A stretch of 39,432 bases of DNA from Acidimicrobiaceae bacterium (lineage in GTDB: Bacteria > Actinomycetota > Acidimicrobiia > Acidimicrobiales > Acidimicrobiaceae), in assembly GCA_013044385.1 (NCBI GenBank), contig JABEUN010000055.1, forward strand, positions 1 through 39,432, in the 5' to 3' direction. Both the position numbers and the translations under genes were made by a program. Of the stretch, positions 15,036 through 25,407 are shown in pieces (position 1 is the stretch's first letter; each line of letters opens with the position of its first letter). The notes beneath the pieces were generated by a model. The model ran no database searches and had not been told where the DNA came from. It was given only the letters and a program-made list of their open reading frames with translations.

Positions 15036-16619
15036 ATGTCGCTTCGCCGAAGGCTGATCACTGCGCAATTAATGGCTCTCGTTATTGGATTGAGCATTAC
15101 TTCGACCCTCGTATACCAGCTCTATGCAAGTTCCCTCACAGACCAAATTGATAAACAGCTCACAAGTGCTCTTCCGGCAGTAGAGCAGAGAGGTGGGCTA
15201 TTCCCCGATCTCAACGGTCCACCACAAGGACCACCGGGATTTCAATTCGGCGGATCTTTTGACCAGCACCACTCTCTCCCGTCGGATGCTATCGCCGAGC
15301 GCCTTGCAAACAATGGCGGGAAGATTCAACCGATTGACCTATTTGGGAGCGGTTCATCTGCAACGGTTCGATTTAGTCACCTAGTGCTTCCTACCAACAC
15401 CTCTGCTACGTTCCAAACCAGAGCTGCCTCAAACGGATCGCTCTATCGGATCAGCATCATCCAGACTCCCGACCGGACGAATTACATACTCCTGGCGATA
15501 CCTCTCACCAGCACCGAAAGACAGTTGAGACTGCTTCTGTTGATAGAGACCGGCTCTGGTATCGCCTTGGCTGGACTGGCGGCACTGATAATAACAGTCA
15601 CTCTACGGCGCGGGTTGAAACCGCTTGAGTTGATTGCCGAAACGGCGGACGAGATAGCAGGTGGAAATCTCTCTTTGCGTCTAGAGACGGATTCGACAGA
15701 CGATGAAACGTCTCGGGTCGAGAGGGCACTAAATCGAATGCTGGACGAAATAGAGACCGCTTTTCGAGCTAGAGACGAGACTGAACAGACTCTACGCCAG
15801 TTCCTTGCCGACGCCTCCCACGAACTCAGAACACCACTCACTTCAATAATGGGCTTTGCAGAATTATTCAAACTTGGCGCCAAGGATCGTCCCGAAGATC
15901 TCGAGACCCTGCTATCGCGCATCGTCAACGAGTCACAACGGATGTCCACGCTAGTAGAGGATCTTCTCCTGCTGGCGAGACTCGATGCCAAGAGGGAGCC
16001 GGCCCCAAACCCAATAGACCTGTCTGTAATCGCATCGGAGGTGGTCGAGTCCTTTACTGTTCTAAACACAGACAGACGATTCTCCTTCAAAGCAGGTAGC
16101 CCAGGTCATATGGAAGGTGATTCGACCCATATACGCCAGGCCATTACAAATCTGCTTTCAAATGCGGTCAAGCACACAACAGCTGGAACTCCTATCGAGG
16201 TGTCTTTGACTGAGGAGCCGAGAGATGGACTGTACACCCTCATCGTAGTTGATCACGGTGCCGGACTTCGAAATGACGCCATGACGCACATTTTCGACCG
16301 GTTCTGGCAGGGCGATAGCTCGAGGGGAATCCAAGGAACTGGCCTAGGGCTTTCCATTGTAAAAGCCGTAGCGGAGGAGCACGGGGGCGCAGTATCCGCC
16401 TCGGAAACTATCGGAGGAGGAGCAACTTTTTCATTATCCTTGCCGATGACCTACCAGCCAAGCAGTGCCTCGAATACTCCCAGGAAATCCACTTATCCAC
16501 CTGTCGAGTTCGAACAAAATCGAACGGCCTCGTCTCGGAGTAGGTTCGATCTGCATTTCCTTCACAGACCGAGATCTTCCAAGAAACCGACGAGTTCCGA
16601 CACGAATCTCCCACTTTGA
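15036..16619 (+). CDS. Sensor histidine kinase
   Basis: A membrane-bound kinase partnered with the upstream regulator; the reading frames abut. The first transmembrane helix is at about 8-30, an extracytoplasmic sensor region with a Gly/Pro-rich loop (PPQGPPGFQFGG) at about 31-163, and the second helix at 166-190. A HAMP linker (about 191-243) follows. The H-box FLADASHELRTPLTS holds H262, the N-box is at 370-381 (N372, N376), G1 is DHGAGL, the F-box is FDRFWQGD, and G2 is GTGLGLSIV (434-442). The catalytic domain ends near residue 471. A further 55-residue Ser/Arg/Pro-rich tail follows, whose last 58 bases overlap the convergent hydrolase gene. Confidence 0.94.
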   Translation: MSLRRRLITAQLMALVIGLSITSTLVYQLYASSLTDQIDKQLTSALPAVEQRGGLFPDLNGPPQGPPGFQFGGSFDQHHSLPSDAIAERLANNGGKIQPIDLFGSGSSATVRFSHLVLPTNTSATFQTRAASNGSLYRISIIQTPDRTNYILLAIPLTSTERQLRLLLLIETGSGIALAGLAALIITVTLRRGLKPLELIAETADEIAGGNLSLRLETDSTDDETSRVERALNRMLDEIETAFRARDETEQTLRQFLADASHELRTPLTSIMGFAELFKLGAKDRPEDLETLLSRIVNESQRMSTLVEDLLLLARLDAKREPAPNPIDLSVIASEVVESFTVLNTDRRFSFKAGSPGHMEGDSTHIRQAITNLLSNAVKHTTAGTPIEVSLTEEPRDGLYTLIVVDHGAGLRNDAMTHIFDRFWQGDSSRGIQGTGLGLSIVKAVAEEHGGAVSASETIGGGATFSLSLPMTYQPSSASNTPRKSTYPPVEFEQNRTASSRSRFDLHFLHRPRSSKKPTSSDTNLPL

Positions 16620-17395
16620 GCGAAATGGACTGCGTGTCCGACACCTTCGTAGATGCTCAGCTTGGCTCTGGTCCCAGTCATTAGCTGCCGCGTTGATTCG
16701 GAATCGATAACCGGGTCATTGTTGCCGATAGAAACGAGTAGCGGCTCCTCTATGGACTGGTAGAACTCGTCATAGTCCACTGAGGTCGTGATCAACCTCC
16801 GCCTCGCCGCCAGATCCGATAGCGCCGCCACACCTATCGCAGCTGCGCAAGCCTGAGGATCGACGTCTCCCATAACCTCTTCAGCGAACTCGACAAGGCC
16901 AACGCGCTGGCGAGCAGGGTCGCTGGAGAGTAGACCACTCACTGCTGAGCTGAACCTAGCACCAGAACGGTGTTTAGCCTTTTCATTTCCAACCGAGAAC
17001 GCCGGTGCGATAAGGTTCACACCAGAAACCGAGCCGCCTCCGCGCGCCCGGGTGAGGTACTCAGCTATCCCGATCGTCCCCATTGACCAGCCAACAAGGA
17101 CCTTCGGCTTGCCTCCGACCTCATCCAACACAAGGCTAAGGTCCTCAAACCATGTCAGATCTGTATCACTCACTAGCCCGCTGCTCGCTGATGAACGACC
17201 GTGTCCCAGCAGGTCGAATGTTATGAGGTCGTATCCAGCTAGCTCCGTAGTCGAGAAGAGGTGTGAAAAAAGATCCCCTCCTCCGCAGAATCCATGGACA
17301 AACACCACAGATGGGCCTTCAGCCAACCTCCTCCTGACATGAAGGTCTCCGCCACCAGGACGTTTGAGAAGGTAGGTTTCGCCCATTTTCGCCAT
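16562..17395 (-). CDS. Alpha/beta hydrolase, function unassigned
   Basis: A soluble hydrolase of the alpha/beta fold. It has VVFVHGFCGGGD (oxyanion hole), DLLGHGRSS, the nucleophile elbow GWSMG with S104, an acid in GNNDPVID (D227) and the catalytic His in GVGHAVHF (H254). The length of 277 is typical. The overall pattern is that of esterases, lactonases or C-C hydrolases; the substrate cannot be told from sequence. The first of two nearby ATG codons (17395 and 17386) is used, with AAGGGTGG upstream. It is not closely spaced with ftsX and may be its own unit. Its 3' end overlaps the histidine kinase tail by 58 bases. Confidence 0.88.
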   Translation of the reverse strand: MAKMGETYLLKRPGGGDLHVRRRLAEGPSVVFVHGFCGGGDLFSHLFSTTELAGYDLITFDLLGHGRSSASSGLVSDTDLTWFEDLSLVLDEVGGKPKVLVGWSMGTIGIAEYLTRARGGGSVSGVNLIAPAFSVGNEKAKHRSGARFSSAVSGLLSSDPARQRVGLVEFAEEVMGDVDPQACAAAIGVAALSDLAARRRLITTSVDYDEFYQSIEEPLLVSIGNNDPVIDSESTRQLMTGTRAKLSIYEGVGHAVHFAQSGRFVSELVGFLEDLGL

Positions 17396-17650
17396 TGAAC
17401 CACCCTTTAGAATCCGGCCGACTATTGTCTCCGCAATTGCATACTATGAGCGCCAAGAATACGCAATTTGCAAGACCGGAACCCAGCGCAGTGCTCCACA
17501 ACCACCGAGGAACGCTTTGAACCAGCAACCTCACCTCAGCACATTCGTGGTACTAAATACCTTGCAAGAGTAGGCCGATACATTCGAGTCCTGCAGCGTA
17601 TGCCCTGCCGGCCAACCGAGGGCTCCATCACTCAGTTTTTCCTATAGCAA

Positions 17651-18538
17651 TCAGACTTCGAGATATCTCCTCACAGCGATTGCCGACCCACCTGCCCCGA
17701 CAACTACACCTACAGCTAGTACGAATAACTCCGTCACCAGCACATCATGGGAGGTAATCACAAAGCCACTAAGAAGTTTGACATTGAAGTGATTGATCGC
17801 ATAATTGAAGAGCGCTTGAATACCGAAAACGCCCGCCATAGCGACAAGTGCGCCCACTAGGCCCTGAGCCAAGCCCTCGAGCATAAATGGGATCCGAATG
17901 AACCAATTTGTAGCACCAACGAGCTTCATAACCGACACCTCACGTCGTCTGGCAAAGATACCAACACGGATTACGTTCAGAATTAGCACACTCGCCGAAA
18001 GCAGGAGAACTAGGGCGACCGCAATTATGACGGCCTGAGCTATTGAGCTTAAGTCCAACATTGTACGGATCGCCCCGAAATTGTACTCCGTTGTCTTGAC
18101 GCCCGGCTGCCCCGAGAAGATCTGGCCGATGGAGGGGGCCTCTGCAGGGTCTTTGAGTACCACACGATAAGAAGGAGGAATCTGGGTCTCGGTCACCGCA
18201 TTGAGAAGGTCAGGCTCATTTGCCATCAGGCTCTTGAACTCCTGGTACGACTGTGCTTTGTCGACGTAGAAAAAGCTCTTTACCTGAGAAATCTGACCCA
18301 ATTGCGTGGCAACTGACCGCTTCTCGGTGAGGGTAGCATTCGGCTGAAAGAATATCAGTAGCTGGACACCTCCTTGCCACTGTGAAGTCGCCGTCGACAC
18401 ACCCTGTTTGATCAGCAGAGCAGCACCAACTAGTGAAAGACTGACCGCCACGGTCAGCACAGCTGCCAGGCTCATCAGCCGGTTACGCCAGAGATTTCCC
18501 CCGGTCTCCCTAACGACATATTCAATTGAAATTGCCAA
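17651..18538 (-). CDS. ftsX: FtsX, cell-division ABC transporter-like permease
   Basis: The membrane partner of FtsE. The complex transmits divisome signals across the membrane to activate peptidoglycan hydrolases rather than transporting a substrate. The cytoplasmic N-terminal stretch precedes the first helix (about 21-44), followed by a large extracytoplasmic domain (about 45-165) with a QLLIFFQPNATLTE segment. Three more helices lie at about 168-193, 222-245 and 268-287. The coupling stretch RREVSVMKLVGAT between helices 2 and 3 is the FtsX signature. The length of 295 is normal. It follows ftsE by 78 bases and should be in the same operon. No smpB follows it, unlike in mycobacteria. Confidence 0.95.
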   Translation of the reverse strand: MAISIEYVVRETGGNLWRNRLMSLAAVLTVAVSLSLVGAALLIKQGVSTATSQWQGGVQLLIFFQPNATLTEKRSVATQLGQISQVKSFFYVDKAQSYQEFKSLMANEPDLLNAVTETQIPPSYRVVLKDPAEAPSIGQIFSGQPGVKTTEYNFGAIRTMLDLSSIAQAVIIAVALVLLLSASVLILNVIRVGIFARRREVSVMKLVGATNWFIRIPFMLEGLAQGLVGALVAMAGVFGIQALFNYAINHFNVKLLSGFVITSHDVLVTELFVLAVGVVVGAGGSAIAVRRYLEV

Positions 18539-18616
18539 AGCTGTTTACCTTCTTGATCCCTTCAGAATTTACGTCGCCAACCTCGAACGGGTTCGACGCG
18601 ATCCTCATGGCCGAAA

Positions 18617-19303
18617 TCAGACCCCTAATCCGTATACCCCGCGGGTCTGATCCCTCTGTACAGTTCCATGATCGAGTTCGATCACTCGCCTGCGCATCGA
18701 ATCGACGATACTCACGTCGTGCGTAGCCATCACCACTGTGGTACCGGTCCTGTTGATTCGCTCCAGGAGTCTCATAACTCCCCAAGTGGTATCTGGATCC
18801 AGATTTCCGGTTGGCTCATCCGCCAGCAAAACTAGAGGTCTATTGACGAAGGCCCTTGCAATCGCCACACGTTGTTGTTCACCACCGGAAAGCTCCGAGG
18901 GCAGCCGCCCCATCTTGTCCGACAGACCAACTAGATCGAGGATCTGCGGCACCTGTGTAGCAATCGTCTTCCTAGATTTGCCGATCACTTCCAGAGCGAA
19001 TGCAACATTGTCGAACGCACTCTTGTTCGGCAGGAGCCTGAAATCTTGAAAGATCACTCCAATATTGCGCCTGAAGTAGGGAACCTTCCAAGGAGCCAAT
19101 TGACTCAGCTCCTTGCCTGCAACCCAGATTCGACCCTCGTCGGGCTTATCCTCCCTCAACATCAGCCTCAACAGCGTCGACTTACCCGACCCCGAGGAGC
19201 CAACCAAGAAGACGAATTCCCCCCTGTCGACGTCAATATTCACATCGGTCAGTGCCTTTGGCCCTGCCTTGTATGACTTGCTCACTCCCTCAAGTCGGAT
19301 CAT
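18617..19303 (-). CDS. ftsE: FtsE, cell-division ATP-binding protein
   Basis: The ABC-type ATPase that drives FtsX at the division site. Walker [10 protein letters not shown] is at 35-43, the Q-loop is near Q86 ([10 protein letters not shown]), signature LSGGEQQ at 138-144, Walker B with ADEPTGNLD at 161-169, and the H-loop in VVMATHD. The [20 protein letters not shown] block is typical for FtsE. The length of 228 is normal. It sits between prfB and ftsX on the same strand. The 92 bases between prfB and ftsE could hold a separate promoter. Confidence 0.96.
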   Translation of the reverse strand: MIRLEGVSKSYKAGPKALTDVNIDVDRGEFVFLVGSSGSGKSTLLRLMLREDKPDEGRIWVAGKELSQLAPWKVPYFRRNIGVIFQDFRLLPNKSAFDNVAFALEVIGKSRKTIATQVPQILDLVGLSDKMGRLPSELSGGEQQRVAIARAFVNRPLVLLADEPTGNLDPDTTWGVMRLLERINRTGTTVVMATHDVSIVDSMRRRVIELDHGTVQRDQTRGVYGLGV

Positions 19304-19395
19304 CGCACCGCACCTCCGCTTGCAAAATGACCGAAGAACCGTAGACGGCAGTGCTCAGTCGTCCCTACAGACTACCGCCCCACGATCCAGTCAGG

Positions 19396-20511
19396 TCACG
19401 ATAACTGTTCGGGCTGTGACCTCCGCCACATCAGATAACTGTTTACAAATCCCTCCAAGTCGCCATCGAGGACTCCCACCACGTTCCGGTTCTCATAACC
19501 AGTCCGTAGGTCCTTGACCATCTGGTACGGCGCCATCACATATGAGCGGATCTGATATCCCCAAGCAACGTCTACAGAGGGACCTGAGATGGCATCTAAG
19601 TGGATCTTTCGATCCTGCCTCTGCTTGTCAGCAAGCTTCGCTGCAAGGATCTGCATAGCCTTGGCCCTATTTTGGAGCTGAGACCTCTCGTTCTGGCAGG
19701 AGACGACAATCCCAGTCGGTAAGTGTGTTATACGAACCGCTGAGTCGGTCTTATTGACATGCTGGCCCCCAGCGCCAGAGGAGCGGTAGGTATCTATCCT
19801 TAGGTCCTTCTCGTCAATATCGACCACACCAGAGAGGTCCTCGATAAATGGGATAACATCCAATCTTGCAAAACCGGTTTGACGCCGTTTTTGTGAATCG
19901 AATGGCGAGATTCTCACCAATCTGTGGACACCCTTCTCGGCTGACAGGATTCCATATGCATAGCGACCTCGAACGATGAAAGTAGCAGAAAGGATCCCAG
20001 CCTCTTGGCCCTCGGTGACCTCGTCAATCTCCACCTCGAATCCGCGCTCTGTGGCATACCTCGAGTACATTCTCAGCATCATCTCGGCCCAGTCTTGAGC
20101 GTCGGTACCTCCGGCGCCTGCGTGAACTTCGCAGACCGCATCCCCCTCGTCGAACTCACCTGAGAGTAACGACCTCGACTCGAGTCCATCCAGTTCATGT
20201 GAAAGCTTTGAAATCGAAGTTTCGATCTCCTCTGTTAGATCCTCCGAGTCCTCTTCAAGGCCCAACTCGATTCCTGCCTCGATATCTGAAAGTTCGGAAT
20301 CAAATCTCTCAAGCAGGGTCAAGTCCTCATTCACCCTATTGAAACGCCGATTCACGTCCTTCGCCCTAACAGGGTCACTCCAAAGGTCGGGATCAGACAG
20401 GCTCTTCTCGAGATCTGCCCTCTCCACCATCAGGCTCTCTACGCCTAAATAGGATTTGGCGTTCTCGACCCGCGCCCTCAGATTCAGAATCTCGTCTGTA
20501 AAGTCTCGCAA
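19396..20511 (-). CDS. prfB: Peptide chain release factor 2
   Basis: RF2 recognises UGA and UAA stop codons and triggers peptide release. The tripeptide codon-recognition motif SPF is at 202-204 (the RF2 form) and the catalytic GGQ at 248-250 in SSGAGGQHVNKT. Helical domain 1 occupies the first 110 residues. The start is TTG 20511, preceded immediately by an in-frame TAG, and the resulting 371 residues are full length. The whole protein is in one frame with no internal UGA, so the autoregulatory +1 frameshift found in many bacterial prfB genes is absent. It lies 38 bases after secA and is probably co-transcribed. Confidence 0.96.
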   Translation of the reverse strand: MRDFTDEILNLRARVENAKSYLGVESLMVERADLEKSLSDPDLWSDPVRAKDVNRRFNRVNEDLTLLERFDSELSDIEAGIELGLEEDSEDLTEEIETSISKLSHELDGLESRSLLSGEFDEGDAVCEVHAGAGGTDAQDWAEMMLRMYSRYATERGFEVEIDEVTEGQEAGILSATFIVRGRYAYGILSAEKGVHRLVRISPFDSQKRRQTGFARLDVIPFIEDLSGVVDIDEKDLRIDTYRSSGAGGQHVNKTDSAVRITHLPTGIVVSCQNERSQLQNRAKAMQILAAKLADKQRQDRKIHLDAISGPSVDVAWGYQIRSYVMAPYQMVKDLRTGYENRNVVGVLDGDLEGFVNSYLMWRRSQPEQLS

Positions 20512-20549
20512 CTATTGCCCCAGTAGGTGAACGGATAAAGGATTTCGGT

Positions 20550-23297
20550 CTATCTGCCGTGGCAGTTCTTGAATTTCATACCACTGCCGCAGTAGCAGGG
20601 GTCGTTGCGACCTATCTTCTCTCTGTCGGACTTGACCAATGGCCTGTTTTCTTCTCCATCCCTAGACAGCAAGGTGAGAGCGGCCGGTTTGGCAATCGAC
20701 TCATCGTCAACTGGCGTAGTTACCGCAGACGGTGCGCTAGCCATCGCGCCTAGCAACGATATATCGCCTGGATCGGTGGCTCCATAGTAGGTGGCGTTCG
20801 CAAGGTCGAGTTGAACCGGATCAGGTTCCACAACCTCGACCTGCATCACATACTGCAGGTAGTCCTCATCCATCCTCTTCATAAGCTCGCCAAACATCGC
20901 GTAGCCTTCTCGTTGCCAAGCTACGAGCGGATCTTGTTGTCCCATTGCACGGAGGTTGATCCCCTCACGCAGATAATCCATGTCAGCGAGGTGTTCTCGC
21001 CACTTCTGGTCAATGACTGCAAGCATGACCTCACGCTCGATCTGCCTTGCCATCTCTTCTCCACCGGGAAGTCGATCCACCTTGTCTTGGTAGCTTCGAA
21101 TGGCGTCGTCCCTCAAAGACTCGGTTAGTTGCTCCTTCGAGACAGCCTCGGCTAGGTCCTCCGGAAGAAATTCAGTCGGCCAGAAGCGCTTGACCGATGC
21201 GACTAGTGCCTCTAGGTCCCAGTCCTCCACATATTCGCCCGGACAGTTGTCTGCGACTATTCCGTCGAGAATCTCGTCGAGAATCTCGACGGTCCTTGAT
21301 CCGAGATCTTCTCCTTCGATTACCTGCAGTCTCCTCCGATAAACAACCTTTCGCTGTTCATTGAGAACTTCGTCGTACTTGAGTACCTCTTTGCGGATTT
21401 CCGCATTTTTTGCCTCAACGGTAGTCTGCGCCTTCTCGATAGCCTTGGACACCATCTTCGCCTCGATTGGAAGATCGTCAGGAAAGGTCTTGTCCATCAA
21501 CCAACCAACTGCAGCACCCGAGAACAACCTCATCAAATCGTCCTCAAGGGAGAGGTAGAACCTCGACTCTCCGGGATCCCCCTGGCGGCCGGACCTACCT
21601 CTCAACTGGTTGTCGATGCGACGGCTTTCATGTCTTTCAGTTCCAAGCACGAATAGACCGCCTGCGAGTCTTACGGTTTCAGCATCGGCATTGCATTGAG
21701 TCTTGTACTTCTCGGTTGATTCGGCGAGATAAGTGATGCCCTCATCGGTGCTGACATCAATACCGTTCGCTAATGCCTCAGCCACGGCTAAGCCTTCGGG
21801 ATTCCCACCTAGGAGTATGTCGACACCACGACCCGCCATATTTGTAGCTACCGTGACCGCACCAATTCGCCCCGCCTGACTGACGATCGCAGCTTCCATG
21901 GCATGTTGTTTTGCGTTGAGTACGCTATGTGGAATCCCCCGACTGGACAGGATCGAAGACACCAGCTCAGATTTGGAGACCGATGCCGTGCCTACGAGTA
22001 TCGGTTGACCTTTGACATTCCTCTCCTCAATCTCGTTTGCAATAGCCTCGTACTTCGCCCGCTCGGTCTTGAATATATAGTCTCCCTGGTCGATGCGTTG
22101 AGGAGGCGCGTTAGTTGGGATCGGAACAACCTGCAGTCCGTAGGTGCTAGCAAACTCGGATGCTTCGGTCTCAGCAGTTCCTGTCATTCCGGACAGTTTC
22201 TCGTAGAGTCTGAAGTAGTTCTGGAGGGTGACGGTCGCCCAGGTGTGATTCTCCTCCTTAATCCTCACCCTCTCTTTTGCTTCTACGGCCTGATGTAGGC
22301 CCTCCGACCAGCGACGTCCTTCAAGTGTTCTGCCGGTGAACTCATCGACGATCTTAACCTCCCCGCGATCAACGATGTAGTCCCTGTCGCGCAGGTATAT
22401 CTCTTTGGCTCGCAGTGCTTGGTTGAGCTGGTGCAAATGCACCATCGCCGAAATATCGTAGAGATTCTCAATCCCGGCCAGCCTCTCTACCTTTGCCATG
22501 CCCTCATCGGTGGGAAGGACTGTTTTCTTCTCCTCGTCCACCTCGTAATCTACGCCAGCTTTGAGTGACCTGACGATCCCGGCAAATTGATAGTAAAGCT
22601 GTGCACCCTCGTCGGACGGACCAGAAATGATCAACGGAGTTCGGGCCTCGTCAATCAGAATCGAGTCCACTTCGTCGACAATCGCGTAGCAATGGCCACG
22701 CTGGACACGGTCATCTAGAGATCTCGCCATGTTATCTCTGAGATAGTCGAAGCCGAATTCAGTGTTCGTCCCATAAGTGATATCTGCCATATAGGCGACT
22801 CTCTTACTGGCAGGATCCTGTACGTCACCACTTACCCTGCCAACCTTGAGCCCAAGGAACTCGTATATCTGGCCCATCCACTGGGAATCCCTAAGGGACA
22901 AATAGTCATTTACGGTAACAACATGCACCCCGTCGCCAAGAAGGGCGTTTAGATAAACTGGGAGTGTGGACACGAGGGTTTTACCCTCGCCAGTTTTCAT
23001 CTCCGCAATGCCACCAAAATGGAGAGCCATGCCACCCATCAACTGCACGTCGTAGTGTCGTTGTCCTATCGTCCTTCGAGCGGCCTCTCTCACCACGGCA
23101 AACGCCTCCACAAGGATGTCGTCTAAGGTCTCGTCGCCCGCCAGTCTCTGTTTGAACTCGACAGTCTTCTCCGCCAACTCCGAGTCTGACAATGCCATCA
23201 TCTCGGGCTCGAGATCGTTGATAAGCGGTACAACCTCTGCGAGTCGCTTGAGCTTTCGCCCTTCTCCGGCGCGCAAAACTTTGGTGAATATACTCAT
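20550..23297 (-). CDS. secA: SecA, preprotein translocase ATPase
   Basis: The motor of Sec-dependent protein export, acting at the membrane with SecYEG. Nucleotide-binding domain 1 has MKTGEGKTLVS (100-110) and the DEAD-like DEVDSILIDEARTPL. The PPXD region, NBD2 with TNMAGRGVDI and GRSGRQGDPG, and the helical scaffold/wing domains follow. The C-terminal zinc-binding tail is complete, with C901, C903, C912 and H913. The length of 915 fits a canonical SecA1, not the shorter accessory SecA2. The ATG at 23297 is preceded by GGATGGG. It lies between hpf and prfB in the same orientation. Confidence 0.97.
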   Translation of the reverse strand: MSIFTKVLRAGEGRKLKRLAEVVPLINDLEPEMMALSDSELAEKTVEFKQRLAGDETLDDILVEAFAVVREAARRTIGQRHYDVQLMGGMALHFGGIAEMKTGEGKTLVSTLPVYLNALLGDGVHVVTVNDYLSLRDSQWMGQIYEFLGLKVGRVSGDVQDPASKRVAYMADITYGTNTEFGFDYLRDNMARSLDDRVQRGHCYAIVDEVDSILIDEARTPLIISGPSDEGAQLYYQFAGIVRSLKAGVDYEVDEEKKTVLPTDEGMAKVERLAGIENLYDISAMVHLHQLNQALRAKEIYLRDRDYIVDRGEVKIVDEFTGRTLEGRRWSEGLHQAVEAKERVRIKEENHTWATVTLQNYFRLYEKLSGMTGTAETEASEFASTYGLQVVPIPTNAPPQRIDQGDYIFKTERAKYEAIANEIEERNVKGQPILVGTASVSKSELVSSILSSRGIPHSVLNAKQHAMEAAIVSQAGRIGAVTVATNMAGRGVDILLGGNPEGLAVAEALANGIDVSTDEGITYLAESTEKYKTQCNADAETVRLAGGLFVLGTERHESRRIDNQLRGRSGRQGDPGESRFYLSLEDDLMRLFSGAAVGWLMDKTFPDDLPIEAKMVSKAIEKAQTTVEAKNAEIRKEVLKYDEVLNEQRKVVYRRRLQVIEGEDLGSRTVEILDEILDGIVADNCPGEYVEDWDLEALVASVKRFWPTEFLPEDLAEAVSKEQLTESLRDDAIRSYQDKVDRLPGGEEMARQIEREVMLAVIDQKWREHLADMDYLREGINLRAMGQQDPLVAWQREGYAMFGELMKRMDEDYLQYVMQVEVVEPDPVQLDLANATYYGATDPGDISLLGAMASAPSAVTTPVDDESIAKPAALTLLSRDGEENRPLVKSDREKIGRNDPCYCGSGMKFKNCHGR

Positions 23298-23325
23298 TTC
23301 CCATCCATCGTAGTCAGCTAGAGCT

Positions 23326-23346
23326 AGCGGCCCGGATTGAGCCGCT
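23326..23346 (-). other. GC-rich hairpin between hpf and secA
   Basis: AGCGGC (23326-23331) and GCCGCT (23341-23346) form a perfect 6-base stem with a 9-base loop in the 65-base gap. No U-tract follows on the minus strand, so it may be an attenuating or mRNA-processing stem rather than a full terminator. Two tandem copies of AGCTAG lie beside it. Confidence 0.3.
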
Positions 23347-23362
23347 CCAACCAGCGTCGAGG

Positions 23363-23911
23363 CTATTCCGCTGCGGCTGTGTCGATCAGGCCGGCTGTGC
23401 CGTCCCGACGCATATAAACCACAGCTGGTTCACCGGTATCTAAGTTTCTGAAGAAATAAAAGCTATGCCCAAGCATCTCCATCTGAAACGCCGCCTCATC
23501 AGCCGTCATCGGACCTATCTTGAAGCTCTTGGACTTGGTTATCTGGGGTGTTCCACCATCTAAGAGGGCATCGGCGTCCATGGCTTTCGAGGTTCTGTGA
23601 TGGGGGTGCGTCCGCATTACTAGTTTGCCCTTGAGCTTCTCAAGACGATGCTCAAGCCTCTCGTAGACTTTGTCGAATGCAGCTATCGCTTCGGTACTTG
23701 CAGCTTTTGCCCGAATCACATGCCCATGGCCGAAAAGTGTCGCCTCGCATAACTGCTTTTCAGCAATCGAAGGGTTGGTCTCGCTCACGAATGCAACTTC
23801 GGCCCTATCGAGCCCATCCAGAAACTTACCCAGACGCTCGGTCCGGTCAATTACCAACTTCCTGTTCTCTTCAGACAGTTCGCACCCTTTGGTTCGGATC
23901 GAAACCTGCAT
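23363..23911 (-). CDS. hpf: Ribosome hibernation promoting factor, long form
   Basis: Binds the 30S decoding region and promotes 100S ribosome dimers in non-growing cells. The N-terminal S30AE domain (residues about 1-105) starts MQVSIRTKGCELSEE and is basic in its second half. A linker follows, then the C-terminal dimerisation domain (about 125-182) with KIGPMTADEAAFQMEMLGHSFYFFRNLDTG, the signature of long HPF. ATG 23911 is chosen over the in-frame start at 23959 because GGAGG lies five bases before it and the protein then begins at the conserved domain, giving 182 residues. It is upstream of secA, an order also found in Firmicutes and actinobacteria. Confidence 0.94.
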   Translation of the reverse strand: MQVSIRTKGCELSEENRKLVIDRTERLGKFLDGLDRAEVAFVSETNPSIAEKQLCEATLFGHGHVIRAKAASTEAIAAFDKVYERLEHRLEKLKGKLVMRTHPHHRTSKAMDADALLDGGTPQITKSKSFKIGPMTADEAAFQMEMLGHSFYFFRNLDTGEPAVVYMRRDGTAGLIDTAAAE

Positions 23912-24038
23912 AGCACCTCCAGTATCAAGAAAGGAATCGAAGGGATCCCCCATGTTCAACGATAACCAACGGAGGGACCAGTTGGCCTTTCCATCTAGGT
24001 CGTTTTCGGTCGATCAGCGGTACGAATGAACCATTTCG

Positions 24039-24056
24039 ATCCACACATAAGTGGAT
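24039..24056 (-). terminator. Possible terminator hairpin after ahcY
   Basis: ATCCAC and GTGGAT pair around a 6-base loop, five bases beyond the ahcY stop. The stem is short and no U-tract follows on the minus strand, so termination efficiency is doubtful. It could instead be an operator for the downstream hpf gene. Confidence 0.3.
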
Positions 24057-24060
24057 TTGA

Positions 24061-25407
<1,347 letters not shown>

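Noticed and set aside
15482-16090. 202-codon minus-strand ORF within the histidine kinase
   Set aside because: It is Ser/Arg-rich and the exact antisense of conserved kinase motifs, so it is a shadow.
17396-17650. smpB or tmRNA downstream of ftsX, as in some genomes
   Set aside because: The 255-base gap has no smpB frame, no tRNA-like ends and no tag reading frame. A weak GCCCT/AGGGC stem with TTTTT lies 12 bases away, too far for a terminator.
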